64,000 nucleotides of DNA from Panulirus ornatus (GCF_036320965.1 NC_092255.1:17688063-17752062); one strand, 5' to 3'; counted from the stretch's first letter, positions 34,567 to 47,757 are shown. The notes: a model not told the origin generated them from the sequence alone. Program-made: numbers and translations.

Positions 34567-34617
<51 letters not shown>
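34261..34617. repeat. about 97-bp duplication containing (CT)n runs
   Basis: ACCCCTCCCACTCTCCCTCC with CTACATCCTCACTCCTTGCA occurs twice (near 34420 and 34519), each time followed by a CT run (34472-34514 and 34570-34616). Confidence 0.88.
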
Positions 34618-34620
<3 letters not shown>

Positions 34621-34959
34621 ACGTCGTGAGGAAGAGAGAGAGAGATAGAAGAAAAAAAGGTTTTCTTTCCCTCCCATTATATCATCATAGTTGTGGTGGC
34701 ACCTCAAAGGATCCCCGGAAAAGACAGTTTCCTTTGAAGGAAAATCTTCTGGTCTTTCTTTTTCTTCTCTTAAATGTGTGTACTTGAGTTGTATAGCGAG
34801 GTGGGGTTGGAGGGTGAGGTGGAGGTGAGGGACGGAGGAGGAGGAGGAGGAGGTGGTGTTGGTGGTCATGCAACGCCGGGAGGAAGGCGTGGGAGAGGGA
34901 GGGAGAGATGTACAGTCGCCTGGGAGTGTGGCGAGAAGGTGAGAGGCGCAGTACTCTGT

Positions 34960-34961
<2 letters not shown>
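34618..34961. other. unique spacer
   Basis: About 340 bp, G/A-rich in its second half; no gene recognised. Confidence 0.4.

Positions 34962-35000
<39 letters not shown>
34962..35000. repeat. (GA)n microsatellite
   Basis: Pure GA run of about 38 bp. Confidence 0.97.
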
Positions 35001-35002
<2 letters not shown>

Positions 35003-35207
35003 TTGCTTGCTAAGCTCCCCCTTTGTGTGAGAACACAACCCACGCACATATTCCAACACAAAAGACAAGAGTCTAAAAAGAGAAAGCGAAAAAAAATGGC
35101 ATATTACGAATGAATCTATTTTTTTTTCTTTTCTTTTCTTTCTCCTCGTGTATGAAATGAATCTTTGAATCTCGTAAGTTTATGCCAGACTGCTGGCTGG
35201 TGAGGCT

Positions 35208-35640
<433 letters not shown>

Positions 35641-35695
35641 GAAAGAGCAGCAGAGCAAAGAGGAGGGAACCAGACAGTGGTTGTGCGCTGAGGAG

Positions 35696-35698
<3 letters not shown>

Positions 35699-35777
<79 letters not shown>
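35699..35777. repeat. (GA)n microsatellite
   Basis: Pure GA run of about 79 bp. Confidence 0.98.
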
Positions 35778-35781
<4 letters not shown>

Positions 35782-35917
35782 GTCCCAAGGGATGCGTAAA
35801 CCGTACTGGGGCGTAGCGAAGGTATGCCGCCTGGCTGGACACACTGTGTGGGCAAGGGGAAAGGTGGAGTGAGGTACACCACCTGGCTGGACACACTGTG
35901 CTGGGTGGTAGGGTGGG

Positions 35918-35921
<4 letters not shown>
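35778..35921. other. spacer with duplicated word
   Basis: CCTGGCTGGACACACTGTG occurs twice (35830 and 35882), and a diverged form lies after the next GA run (near 36004). Confidence 0.6.

Positions 35922-35987
<66 letters not shown>
35922..35987. repeat. (GA)n microsatellite
   Basis: Pure GA run of about 66 bp. Confidence 0.98.
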
Positions 35988-35990
<3 letters not shown>

Positions 35991-36361
35991 GCAAGGTACT
36001 CCACCAGGTTGGTCACACTGCAATGTTAAAACCAACCACCTCAACACATATTTACCTCATCTAACAACTTAGTAAATCAGACGACCGACCCACCAGTGTC
36101 CAAAACCTCAAACGCAAAAATAAATAAATAAATAAATAAACACAATAACGAACAGTTTAACACAAAAAAAAGGGTCAGAAAATGAATGTTTAAAAAAATG
36201 TCGATCATGTGCCACGTAAAAAAAAAAAAACTCATATATAATAATACACAAAAAAGAAAAAAACGCTTTAAGCTTAAGCTGAAGTCATTATTAAACGCCT
36301 CTCAAGACAGATAATTGTTCACGCGTGTTCCGTCTCTTGAAGCAACTCTAAGCCATCGTTT

Positions 36362-36366
<5 letters not shown>
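35988..36366. other. A-rich spacer
   Basis: About 380 bp with AAATA repeats at 36118-36140 and several short A tracts. No gene recognised. Confidence 0.5.
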
Positions 36367-36433
<67 letters not shown>

Positions 36434-36434
36434 G
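36367..36434. repeat. (CT)n microsatellite
   Basis: Pure CT run of about 67 bp. Confidence 0.98.
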
Positions 36435-36584
36435 CACGCCTGCGGATGAAGACCATCGGGGGGGGGCCTGGTACAGTGCGAGCCGGGACGACCACTACCC
36501 ACACAGACCTCCTCCACGGGGGCCCGAGTTGTGAGCGCAAAGATGTGAGACACGCATCATCACTCGGTCATCGCTCTCTCAGGG

Positions 36585-37200
36585 TATACTCAGGGAGGTA
36601 AGTATACTCTCAAGGTATACTCAGGTAAGTATACTATCAAGGTATACTCAGGTAAGTATACTATCAAGGTATACTCAGGTAAGTATACTCTCAAGGTATA
36701 CTCAGGTAAGTATACTATCAAGGTATACTCAGGGAGGTAAGTATACTCTCAAGGTATACTCAGGTAAGTATACTATCAAGGTATACTCAGGTAAGTATAC
36801 TATCAAGGTATACTCAGGTAAGTATACTCTCAAGGTATACTCAGGTAAGTATACTATCAAGGTATACTCAGGGAGGTAAGTATACTCTCAAGGTATACTC
36901 AGGTAAGTATACTATCAAGGTATAGTCAGGTAAGTATACTATCAAGGTATACTCAGGGAGGTAAGTATACTATCAAGGTATATTCAGGTAGGTAAGTATA
37001 CTATCAAGGTATACGCAGGTAGGCAGGTATACTCTCAAGGTATACTGAGGTAGGCAGGTATACTCTCAAGGTATACGCAGGTAGGTAAGTATACTATCAA
37101 GGTATACGCAGGTAGGTAAGTATACTATCAAGGTATACTCAGGTAGGTAGGTATACTCTCAAGGTATACTCAGGTAAATAAGTATAACCTAAAAGTATAC
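36585..37200. repeat. 27-bp minisatellite carrying 5' splice-site consensus
   Basis: About 22 units of AAGGTATACTCAGGTAAGTA plus TACTATC. Ten units contain CAGGTAAGTAT exactly (starts 36622, 36649, 36676, 36703, 36761, 36788, 36815, 36842, 36900, 36927), an 11-nt match to the complement of the U1 snRNA 5' end. Others have GGAGGTAAGTAT, TAGGTAAGTAT or GGCAGGTATAC. Longer units with a GGAG or TAGG insertion dominate the right half. Confidence 0.96.
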
Positions 37201-37271
37201 TCATGCAGGTAAAGTCAATCGCGTTATATGGTATGCCACTGTTCATGAGAGGGAAGTACTTCGTACTTATA

Positions 37272-37363
<92 letters not shown>
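37272..37363. repeat. (TA)n microsatellite
   Basis: Pure TA run of about 92 bp. Confidence 0.98.
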
Positions 37364-37365
<2 letters not shown>

Positions 37366-38570
37366 TTTATCAACACAGGTGAATTAAAGTGTATAAGCGC
37401 GCGTATGTATATTACGCGCGCCCAACACTTATATAGGAAAACCATTCCTAGTTGACTGACTGTGGGTATTTTAAAACACAACCATGAAACGTGCTATCAC
37501 AACCTCAGACACTGACACACTGGCAGATTATGATTCCCTTAGCCACGGGAGGCAGCCGGGATATCTCTCATTTCCGAGGAAGAACTCGGAGAGAGTTAGC
37601 AACAGTAAGCGGTAATTAGCGAAACGAGGGTTCAATTAAACGTAGACTTTTCACAGGCCTTCCCCACTGGCGGAGGTTCGGCGAGAAGCCAGCAAAATCG
37701 CCGGCCTCCCAGTGAATCCTCTCCATTCATTCCTATCTCCAGGTTTCCATTGGCATGTGTTGTCCCCCTCATCTTCTCTTCAGACAAGATGCCCTTGGTG
37801 TCCTCCATCCACTTTCATTGCAGGCGAGTCCCGCCGGACGTTTTCCGAAATAGGTCAGGACTGAAAAACGTTTCTTGGCATCATCTCGCGTCTCCCTATC
37901 CTTTGTATAACATGGCCATATACCACCTTACCTTGTTCTTTTCAATCACGTCAAAGGCGGACGTAACATTTCGAAAACCCCACCTTTATCTCTGGTGTAC
38001 CTCACCTTGTGCATCCACGTAGCTTCTCGGATTACCCTCATTAGCAGCGCCCATATATCACCTTTACTCCGGCGCTATAATCAGTCAGTGTCTCCTCATC
38101 CCATATCCCCCACCATTCTTCCACGCGCAGACCTGGACGAGATAACCTGTCGCCTCTGTTCAGTGAATTGCGGGACAGCTTAGAAATATGCTGCTGATGC
38201 CCAGACTCACGATACGCAAGCCAGACGATGCTTGCCACATGAACAATACAATGCTACCCCAGGTAAATCACTTCGCTTCTCTTCAACAGTACGATTGCTC
38301 TACGAGATACTACCTCTCCAATATAATTCCCGCGATTCGAAAGAGAGAAAAAAAGAGAGGACATGATCAAGCAGATGATTTTCTTAGTTTTGTAAACGAT
38401 TACGTGGAGTGGGGTTCCTAAAATGAGAGTGGCACTTTATATACTTTTTTCAACCAGTGGTCGTGTTCGGGTCACGCCTGAAAACATAACTTAAAAAAAC
38501 TATGCCCAAGTGACCGACCAGCACAGCCAGTTTGATCATTACCTGAATATTTCTTTGCACTCGCATTCTT
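37364..38570. other. unique region, 1.2 kb
   Basis: Non-repetitive and of balanced composition. Short open frames exist on both strands (for example 37750-38022, plus), but they show no family motif and no clear paired splice sites. It may be intergenic or intronic. Confidence 0.45.

Positions 38571-38628
<58 letters not shown>
38571..38628. repeat. (GT)n microsatellite
   Basis: Pure GT run of about 56 bp. Confidence 0.98.
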
Positions 38629-38630
<2 letters not shown>

Positions 38631-38681
38631 TCGAGTTCTTTCCTCTTTCCATTCACCTTCACCAATCCTTCCATCTTCTCC

Positions 38682-38684
<3 letters not shown>

Positions 38685-38769
<85 letters not shown>
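38685..38769. repeat. (CT)n microsatellite
   Basis: Pure CT run of about 84 bp. Confidence 0.98.
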
Positions 38770-38772
<3 letters not shown>

Positions 38773-39863
38773 AAAAGTCTTTACATTACCCAGAGCTCTT
38801 CTGCTTCGTCTCATGAAGACATACTGCTTTTTTCTTTTTGGTGTGGAGGGAAGGGGGAAGGCTCCTCCACCTCCCTCTCTCTTCTCCGCCCCGTTCCTTT
38901 TATCTTCCCCCTCTTCCTCTTGCTGCTCTAGCTTCCACTCCACCATCAGAGGGCGCCGAAGACGTCCGCGAAGGAGGCGGGGGCAGGGAGACAGAGGCAA
39001 GAGCAGCAGCAGCAAGTCTCTAGGAGTCCTTTGATGTGACGTCTACAAGGACGGCTGTCCATTTAAGTTTCCCTCCTCGACTCGCTCCACGTGACGCCAG
39101 CTGGTAGCCTCCGCCGCCTCTCGTCTGCCCCCTTCCCCTTCGAACTCGCGGATGGGCGGTCAGATGGCCTCTAATACCCCTCTACCTCCTCCTCCTCCTC
39201 CTTCGTCCTCCTGCTCACTGGCGCCTCTCACGTGCGCTCTACTGGGATCTGATTTTACCGTCTGCTTACCCTGAAGGTAAGAGGGTGACCCTTCAAATCC
39301 AAAACACTCCTAGAGGAAAATGGCCATTTCATTCTCAACATGGAAGAGTTTGTGGGCCTTTGAATACCTTTCTTTTGTGACGGTAACGTGGACGACGTGG
39401 CTACTGGTGCCATCCGCCACACACCCACCCATCTGAATGTCAGACGGTGATCCACGGATATGGTAACCTCGTGCCCCAAGGCTCCACCACCACCAGCGGG
39501 GGGGCTCTCTCCTGGTTCAGCGGGTCGGCCTGGGTGGGTCGATCATCTGGTAGACCATCTTGGCCTTCAGGCCAAGGCCAGCGAGGCACCAAGTGTCCTA
39601 TACCAGTCTAGAGGTTCTCCCAGGTTCTCTGGCCAGGTGGTCTGTATCATCCCACCCTCCCACAACCCCACTTTGGAGACTCTTGGTCCCATGGCCTCTT
39701 GGTAGCCACCTGCCCCTGGCGCCCCCTGGGTGCCTCCCGCATCCTGTCTCTTGACAGTGTTCGCCACCTGCTCGCCCCGACGACACCCACCTGGATTGCC
39801 TATATAGGAGACGAGCTGTCGAGACTTGTTATATCACTACATCTCCACGACGACCGCTTATAT
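38770..39863. other. unique region, 1.1 kb
   Basis: Mostly non-repetitive, with CTC triplets at 39184-39203 and AGCAGC near 39001. No recognisable coding sequence. Confidence 0.45.
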
Positions 39864-39869
39864 TAAGCG

Positions 39870-39914
<45 letters not shown>
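39864..39914. repeat. (GC)n-(CA)n alternating run
   Basis: A short GCGCGCGCGC run leads into a CA run; the whole is alternating purine-pyrimidine, a Z-DNA-prone composition. Confidence 0.95.
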
Positions 39915-39915
<1 letters not shown>

Positions 39916-40868
39916 CCATGTGTTCTATGTTATAACGATTCCCTTCTTTACCTACCTACTCCACCGTCACACGAATCAACCCCTCCTCCGTCGCATGCCC
40001 TTCCTCAACTCCCGTTCTCATGCATCGCAGTCCCGTACTCACATCATCTCTTCCGTCACACACTCCTCCTCCTCCTACGTCGCAAAGCTCCTCTATCACC
40101 TCTCCTTCTCCGTCGCACGTCCCTCCTTACCTCTCTCTTTCTCTCTCCTCCTCCTGCGTCGCAAAGCCCCTTCCTCACCTCTCCTCCTCCTCCTCCTCCG
40201 TCGTACCCTCCACCTCACCTCCGACATCCTCACCACGTCCCTCTTCCTCGTCTGGACGGCCGTGAATGGGGCGTCTGGGGCCGTAATAGGACCAATGATC
40301 TCCCCTTTGACGCAGCATCAGCCCAGATTACAAGCCCAGTTCCTCCAGATCACAGCCTCACCGCGTTTCGGATATTGACCAACCCATATTCCGAGCTCCA
40401 CTGCCCCCGTTTTGAAGTTCCACCTCGCTCCATCTCCGTATTTCAAATTCCCCCATTCTGAAGCCTCGGTATCCAATACTTCAGTGATTCACAGCCCTAC
40501 GTTTCAGGGCCTCAGAGCCAAATATTCCGGTGTTTCACAGTACCATATTTCGGTAGGCTCAAATGCCCTGCTTCGGAGCTTCGACGCCCTATATTAATCA
40601 CCTTCACTAATGTAATTACGAATATCAATGACGATAACCTTCGCGAATCACAAGTCCCGGTGCTCCTAATCAGAGGCTTCACTCTACCCCATCGTTATGA
40701 TACTTTCCCCTGTCCGTCATTCCGAAGCCCGTGACTCCATGTCTCGAAACTACCGAGCCACAACTCGAGGGGCTTCGTTGCCGTACAATATCCGAGTCTT
40801 CCCACCCAACAGTTTGACATAGTGGCAGCCTCACACAAGCCTCATTACCGACAGTATAAGATTCAAGG

Positions 40869-40872
<4 letters not shown>
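39915..40872. other. unique region
   Basis: About 960 bp; CTCCTCCTCCGTCGCA-like words recur at 40060-40210, and TTTCRGNGCYTC-like words recur irregularly at 40370-40590. No gene recognised. Confidence 0.45.

Positions 40873-40947
<75 letters not shown>
40873..40947. repeat. (TA)n microsatellite
   Basis: Pure TA run of about 74 bp. Confidence 0.98.
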
Positions 40948-40948
<1 letters not shown>

Positions 40949-41856
40949 CAAACTTCAACCAGAATGTCATGTCGAAAAAGGCCTCCCCCACCCTCCTCCC
41001 AGTCTCAGAATCGCTCGCGGGCCTCTCGTAGTCCCGAGAGAGGAAAAGGAAAAGCTGTGGTCTCACTGGGACACAGACACACCCAAAGGCACAAGCACAA
41101 AAGACAGGCACCCACACACAAAAAGGGCAGCGACGCACGAGAGACCACAGGGAACAGCTGCAGACGGACACGAGGCGAGGGTTCTGTGGGTTCTCCTTGT
41201 TTGAACACCACCCTCACCGAGCGAGGGGCGGGGAGCGGGCGGGCGGGCGAAGCCATGAACCTGATCTGGTGGTCTCATTAACTCCAGACTGACCTGCGAA
41301 ACAGCACAGTTATGGAGGTCACAACCTCCTCTGCTGGATTCTTTTGATTCCCACACACACACACACACACACACAGGTCATGGCAAGGGTGTAGGATGTA
41401 TCGATGGATGAGGAGGATGATGAAGAGGAGGACAACACCGCCAGCTTGAGGCTATACACGCCTTGAGCAGAAAGCCACCTTTGGCCAGGCGGTGTCAAGT
41501 GGGAGTATACACAGTCCCGCCAAGGAACATCTCACCCCAAAGGGAAGCCACATTCCCCTGCACCCTGCAAGTTGCGCAAGCAAGTTAGGACTGTAGGAGC
41601 CTTTTAGGAAACAGGTCCTGGATAACACCACGACTCTGTCTCAAAAAAAATGAAAGTCCTTGCGGTCGATCATCAACAAACCTCAACATGAAGATGGAGG
41701 GAGACGAGACGTACGTCTGTGGAGGAAGTTGTAAAGAGGGAAGAAGAACCAAGAGGGGAGATAATCCTCCGTCACTTTCACAGAGAAAAAAAAGGAAAAA
41801 CACTGTTCCTCTCCCCCACGCCAGGCAGCACGGTCGGGGTAGATCAGTACTGGTCC

Positions 41857-41902
<46 letters not shown>

Positions 41903-43786
41903 TCTCTTTTTTTTTCTTACCGTTGTGGACAAAGGTCCTCATTTGGTATTCCACGTGATGGGGGGGTTTGGAGTAGTGTAGCGACCAGGGGCGAACACCC
42001 CTACTTGCCTTGCTCGCTTGCTGGGACCTCTTCCTATGGGTTGACCGCCTGTTTGTACCGTGAGGGACGATGGGTGTGGGAGAGGGGGAATTCTACCCTC
42101 GTGAGGGGTAACGGGGGCCGGCGCCCCTCCTTCCCTCCCTCAATCCCTTGACCTTCCTCTTCCGTCATGCAACTTAGAAGTGTCTGTTTGCTGACTGAAT
42201 TCACGATTCCATCACTGTTCATTAACATTCGTCTCTTACTCGTGTGTGTGTGTGTGTGTGTGTGTCTCCTATTACCGAGAGACGGGGTGTTCACATGCTA
42301 CTTTACACCCAAGGAGGCGTAACCAGGTCATGAGTCGTCTGCCACCTAGCGCGGGAGCACATCGCAACGCGTCGTCGCTCCAGTGTACACGCCCGCTTCC
42401 TGCGTCACGTTATCTGTGGGCCACACAACTCGAGGGCAGTACCCGGCGATCAGGTCACACTCTCAAGTGCGGTTACCTGAGGCGAATCTTCAACCAATTA
42501 GTATATGGAAAAAAAATATATATCAAGGAGTATTTGTGGACAAGGGTGCCTCATTGCCGTGAGAGTGAGGGGGGGGCGCGGAGGCCGAGATAACGTAGTG
42601 TTCCTTGTTACATAACATCTCTCGCGTCGTGGGGACAAAGGGTGGACGTAATAGAACAGCAGGAGTTACCGAGATGTGGGTCAGTAAGGACCAGGAGTGG
42701 GAGGATCGCTGGCTGGCTTGCCTACCTACTTCCCTCCTTCCCTTCCTCCCTCCCTCACCGTCTGCACCTCTGTACTACCGCAACCGCCTCCGCTGTCCAC
42801 ACTACCCTACACCCGTGTAATAATGGTACACCTCCGGCAAGTTGGGGAGGTGGCAGGTATGACAGTGTTAAATTGCTTTTGGAGCACTACCTATACGTCA
42901 GGCCCTGGGCTATGAAAAGGTGGCAGGGGAGACAGGCGTAGTTGGGTAGATAGTCGCGTCTAGACGATAGATGTGGCAAGTCCAGCGTAGCGGAGGACAC
43001 TTCACATTTCCCCCCCTGGTGCGTCTCGTCTCGCAACTTGATCCACCGGCTACGTAAGGTCGGGCGAAGGTCCTGCTGACCTCCGTAACGACCCGGAGCC
43101 CTTGGTGGCGTCAGCAGAGGGCGTGCCATGACCAGAGCTGTGGCTGAGGGGAGCGACGTGGTCCGACCTGGAGGTTAAAAGTTTATGGGTACGGCCGACT
43201 GGCCACCGCTGACCCACAGCTGATATTACCGATCAAATGACTCCCTGCAGCCGTTACCTCCTGCTGACCCCAAGCTAATGCTATTATAAACTGCGAAGCG
43301 CCCTGGCAAGCACCTCCCTCCCACCACCGAATTGTGGAACGTCCAACCATCTCTTGACCAATATCTGCTGCCTTTAAACGGGATGTGTGAAATCGACTCT
43401 CACCATTATGAACCTTCTACGCTCTCTTCTCTTCACGAGACCCCACACCATCTGAACTTATACCACCCTCAGTGCATCCATCTCTGTACAGCGTAACGTG
43501 CATATGGGCACTGACCACGCTATCTGTAACGCATGCACTCCGCCGCCCCGCCCCCCCTCAACATCCTTACAGTCGAGTGTGTGTGTTGGGGGGGGGGGGG
43601 GGAGGAGATAGATGCCAATCAAGGCGTCAACCAACCAATCAAACCGCCAGGCAATGACAGATTGGCTGTCCGCGATCCAATCACCTGCTGCCCGAGGCTA
43701 TCAGGGTGGGGCCGTCAATATACGTGAGAGCCGCTCGCGTGGTGTCCATGAAGGATCTAACCAACTTGACCCCCTCCATCATCCAG
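40948..43786. other. unique region, 2.8 kb
   Basis: The longest repeat-poor stretch. It holds only short SSRs (CA at 41352-41375, CT at 41860-41896, GT at 42243-42265, G14 at 43589-43602). Many short open frames occur, none with a recognised domain. Confidence 0.5.
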
Positions 43787-43887
43787 CACGCCACACGGGG
43801 AAGGCCTCCCTCCCGCCCACACCCTCCTACTGGCTCTCCGAGCCTGACCCAAAGCCTTACAACCAACACTTGAGGGACCTACGTACA
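43787..43887 (+). CDS. candidate internal coding exon, unidentified
   Basis: A pyrimidine-rich stretch ending in CCATCATCCAG (43776-43786) precedes 101 bp that end at a strong donor, ACA/GTAAGT (43887/43888). Read with two bases completing a codon from upstream, the segment encodes about 34 residues including PTPSYWLSEPDPK and PYNQHLRDLRT, with no stop, and ends on a codon boundary. Composition (W, Y, H, N, balanced charges) is unlike the repeat translations around it. The frame is also open upstream and for 10 codons past the donor. I do not recognise the family, and a chance combination is possible. Confidence 0.28.
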
Positions 43888-44261
43888 GTAAGTGCTGATG
43901 GCGTCAGGGGAGACTAGGCCCCCTAAAAAAAAATCTGCTCTCTCTTTTGTTTAGACTTCAAGAACACGACGAACCAGACCGAAAAAAAAAAAATCAGAAA
44001 AAAATACACTCCAGCGAGAACGAGTGCAATTAAGTGTACTGCCGCCAGGGGAGAAATGAGAAACACTCATGGAACAACTACGGGAACATTTAAAAGAAAA
44101 CTTGACCTGTGGCTGAAGTCAGTCCCAGATGAACCAAGACTTGATAATGGTGTACTGCGGGTGTGGCAGCTGAGAGGAATGGTCCTTTACACATTAGGCA
44201 AGACTTGAGGTGAGTGTGCATTGCGCTACCCTCGCCCTTGTGGCTTAACCTCGTACGTGGG

Positions 44262-44265
<4 letters not shown>
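43888..44265. other. unique spacer
   Basis: About 380 bp with short A tracts near 43925 and 43982; intron if the preceding exon is real, otherwise nothing recognised. Confidence 0.4.

Positions 44266-44354
<89 letters not shown>
44266..44354. repeat. (GA)n microsatellite
   Basis: Pure GA run of about 88 bp. Confidence 0.98.
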
Positions 44355-44358
<4 letters not shown>

Positions 44359-45791
44359 AAAGACAGCAGGAGGGGATGTCCAGGACAGTAAGGGCGGAAG
44401 GATGGAAACAAGACAAGAGGGGCTGGGACGCGGTGGCGGCGCCTTCGTAGCCAGCCAAGTAGAGGCACAAAGGTTCCCCCTGGCGTCCTAATGACGTTTC
44501 GGTGTTTCTAGCGGGAAACACATCCTCTCTCTCTTTCTCTCCTCTCTCCCAGGCCTCCAACACCAGCACCGCCACCACCTCTCCCAGGCCACCACGACAC
44601 CAAGATGGAGATTAAAAAAAAAAGACAAAAAACAAGTACCAATATCCTATATACTGGATCAGTCCCAATTTGGCTTCTAGGATGAGGACAATATCACCGT
44701 CTGTGTCCTTCATCCCCGTGAGTGAACATTACAGCCTCCCCGGAGACTCCCTCCCGGACGTGCGACGTCACCCTCGAAGCGTATCCGGGCGGACCAGCGA
44801 GTTCTCCGAGCGGTCATCTTATGATCGGCCTTGCGTCGAGGCTGACTGAAGACGCGGCTCCCCGCCTCTCAAAGCTTCCTGGAGGTTAGGTCCGCTGTTG
44901 TTGTATCGGTAGGTCCTCCACCCCACGGGTGATACGAGACCCCGTCGTACCTCCGTCGCCAACCTCCGTATGGCCCGCGCGTCGTACCTCCGTCTCCAAC
45001 CTTCGTATGGCTCGCGCTAACGGACGGACCACTCCTCTCGGGCCTAGAGACCACCGATCAGCAGGCCATACATCAACACAGTTGGGTGTCGAGAGACTTC
45101 GAAGACACCACCAGCACCGAGTAGGTCTGAGTTTCCCTCCCTCTACCTAACATTCCTTACCAGCACCTGTTCGCCCTCCCTCCCCTCACGACTCACCCTG
45201 AACAAACTTTTAGTCTCGAGAGGACCCCAACGGGACCCGTGCCCTGCGTAAATGGCTGGCTACCTGGTTGTCCAACGAAGCGACCGGGTCCTCCCTCGCG
45301 CAGAGGAACTCCCCTCCACCATCCATCTCCTTCTGCATCGTCCTCCCTCGCCGGTAGAGGGGAACTCGATGCCTCCTAACTCACAAGGCAGGCAGGCAGG
45401 CTCACTGCATTTCCTGAACCCCCCCTTCTGTAACACGAGCTCTGAGGCCGGCGCCCACACTCTTTCCTCGGGTGAGAAGAAGTAAAAAAAAAGGAAGGAA
45501 AGCACTAATGGGAGGACGGGCGGCAACCTGATCCCCTCCCTCGGGCCAAACTAAGGGGTTCTGGGCTCTCCTGGTTTTAAGTCATTTCCCCCACGAATGA
45601 TGACTCAGTTACGTGGGGTGGTCGGGGTTAGGGGAGGGTGAGGGAGGGGATTCCTCCTCCCACTCCCTTAGCTGACGGTCTGGGTAGGCAGGCCGGTTCC
45701 TCGGTCCATGCCAGCGACTGCTGGGTCCCCGTGTGGACCTGGGAAAGAAGCAGTTCATCATCCTTGAGACAAACCATTCCACGTTCGGCCC

Positions 45792-45794
<3 letters not shown>
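44355..45794. other. unique region, 1.4 kb
   Basis: Non-repetitive except for a duplicated CGTCGTACCTCCGTC word (44942 and 44981). No gene recognised. Confidence 0.45.

Positions 45795-45844
<50 letters not shown>
45795..45844. repeat. (CT)n microsatellite
   Basis: Pure CT run of about 50 bp. Confidence 0.98.
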
Positions 45845-45847
<3 letters not shown>

Positions 45848-46179
45848 TGTAAAGGTGTCCTGTGCTACTTCCTAAAGGGTTTATTCGGACTGATCCCCAA
45901 AGAAGAAAAAAAAAATGGTTCTACTGCCTCAAACCCTGTTTTTCGTATCATGCCCCCTCCCACACCTCTGGCTGCAACAAGGCTTAACAGCTCACATGAT
46001 CAAGCGTCTTTCAATACCCCGATGCGCCAGGCCAGGGGGGAGCATCTGTGGCCCAGCCGTACATCGAGCGGTGCCACCTAGTGGTGCTCTCGGTCTCCTG
46101 ACTTCTTCTCCGTACTTGTGGTGTACGGGGCGTGGGGCTACCTACTGGTGCCTGCTTGCATTAGGTCACTATTCATATC
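45845..46179. other. unique spacer
   Basis: About 335 bp; an A9 tract near 45907. No gene recognised. Confidence 0.4.
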
Positions 46180-46395
46180 ATGTTACCTGAGACGGCACGG
46201 GTAACTGGAAGCCCTGACTGAGGCCATCTCATTAACGTCATATACAACATACATGTCTTAAGCCAGGTACCCATTCTATCGACGAAACGCTGAACGGAGG
46301 ATGAACATCTGGGCTGACTGTGGACCGACCGACTGACGCAAGCTAGGGTTCGAACCTATCCCTACGCGCTCGACCCTGGGCGGCCCGTGGACGCG
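46180..46395 (-). mobile_element. tRNA-derived SINE-like fragment
   Basis: Read on the minus strand, a box B-like GGTTCGAACCC (46346-46356) follows a GGGTCGAGCGCGTAGG word resembling a degenerate box A side, as in the 5' head of tRNA-derived SINEs. About 75 bp further on comes ATGGGTACCTGGC (near 46263-46275), a word common in SINE bodies. The box spacing is shorter than in an intact tRNA, so the head is truncated or degenerate. The 3' end is not defined. Confidence 0.4.
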
Positions 46396-46918
46396 TCAAG
46401 GTCAGGAACGCTAAACCCTACCGCTGACACCAGGGAAGGTCCGCTTCACTACTACAGTGTGCCAGTCTCTCATTACAGTTTTCATGACTTCCACAAGACA
46501 GACGACTTTCCCTCTCCCCTCTCTCTGCTCTCCAATGTTGCGTTCGGCGGCAGTGTTGGAGTACGCACAACCCTCTCCCTCTCTCTCCGGGGCGAGAGCC
46601 TCCTATCACCATCGCAACCAGAGACATCAACACGGCTTTAAAGACCTGACGCGTGCCTTTTCCCGCACCCTCAAAAACAGAGCAGTAGTCGCTTTACCTT
46701 TGGCGCTTACGTCCTCCATCTCGGGTGGATGAAGAGCTCGCTCTCGACCCCCACGGAAAGAAGAAAAATGACTCTTCCCTGAAGTACTGAGTGATACTTA
46801 GAACCCTATTTAAGAGCCAGTAGTGCTTGAGGAAAAGGAGGAAGGAGGAGGAGGAGAAGGAGGAAGGAGGAAGGAGGTGGTGGAGTTCTCAGTCCTTCCA
46901 AGCCCCCCTTTTTCTCAG
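46396..46918. other. unique spacer with purine run
   Basis: Non-repetitive to about 46825, then a GGAGGAAGGAGG run to 46880 and a C/T tract just before the exon candidate. Confidence 0.45.
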
Positions 46919-47167
46919 CATGGTGATAAAAGGCAATTCCGAGTTGGTCTCATTAAACGGTCACAGTGACCCCCTTTCCATCCCGGGTCGTGCCGAGAAC
47001 AAGTGCGTACCGAGAACCCACCCCCGCGCGCATCAAAGGCTGCTGGGGGAGGAGGAGGAGGACGGCTCTTCACAGAGTCCTCCACGTGTGGCTGAAGAGT
47101 TGAGGAGAAAAGAAATGTTTTCCTGCGATAGTCCAAGCGAAAACGAAAATAAAAAGAGAAAAGAAAG
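46919..47167 (+). CDS. candidate coding exon, unidentified
   Basis: A strong acceptor-like stretch (CCCCCCTTTTTCTCAG, ending 46918) precedes 249 bp without a stop that end at AAAG/GTACGT (47167/47168). The frame encodes about 82 residues: MVIKGNSELVSLNGHSDPL near the start, an acidic LGEEEEDGSSQSP block in the middle, then VAEELRRKEMF and a lysine-rich NENKKRKER end. That basic end resembles a nuclear localisation signal. Its first ATG at 46920 could also be an initiator. Two codon bases remain at the donor. No domain recognised; the acidic block overlaps a GGA triplet run. Confidence 0.3.
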
Positions 47168-47254
47168 GTACGTTTAGGGTCGGAAGGAGAGGGGTGTCGT
47201 GGTGGGTAATAGTGGTGGTCAAGGCCGAGGCGAGAACAGGACGCACTGGTCTGG

Positions 47255-47742
<488 letters not shown>

Positions 47743-47757
47743 GAGAGAGAGAGGGAG

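Noticed and set aside
37750..38022. Ninety-codon plus frame as a gene
   Set aside because: No recognisable motif, no strong start context and no clear splice pair; length is within chance for unique DNA.
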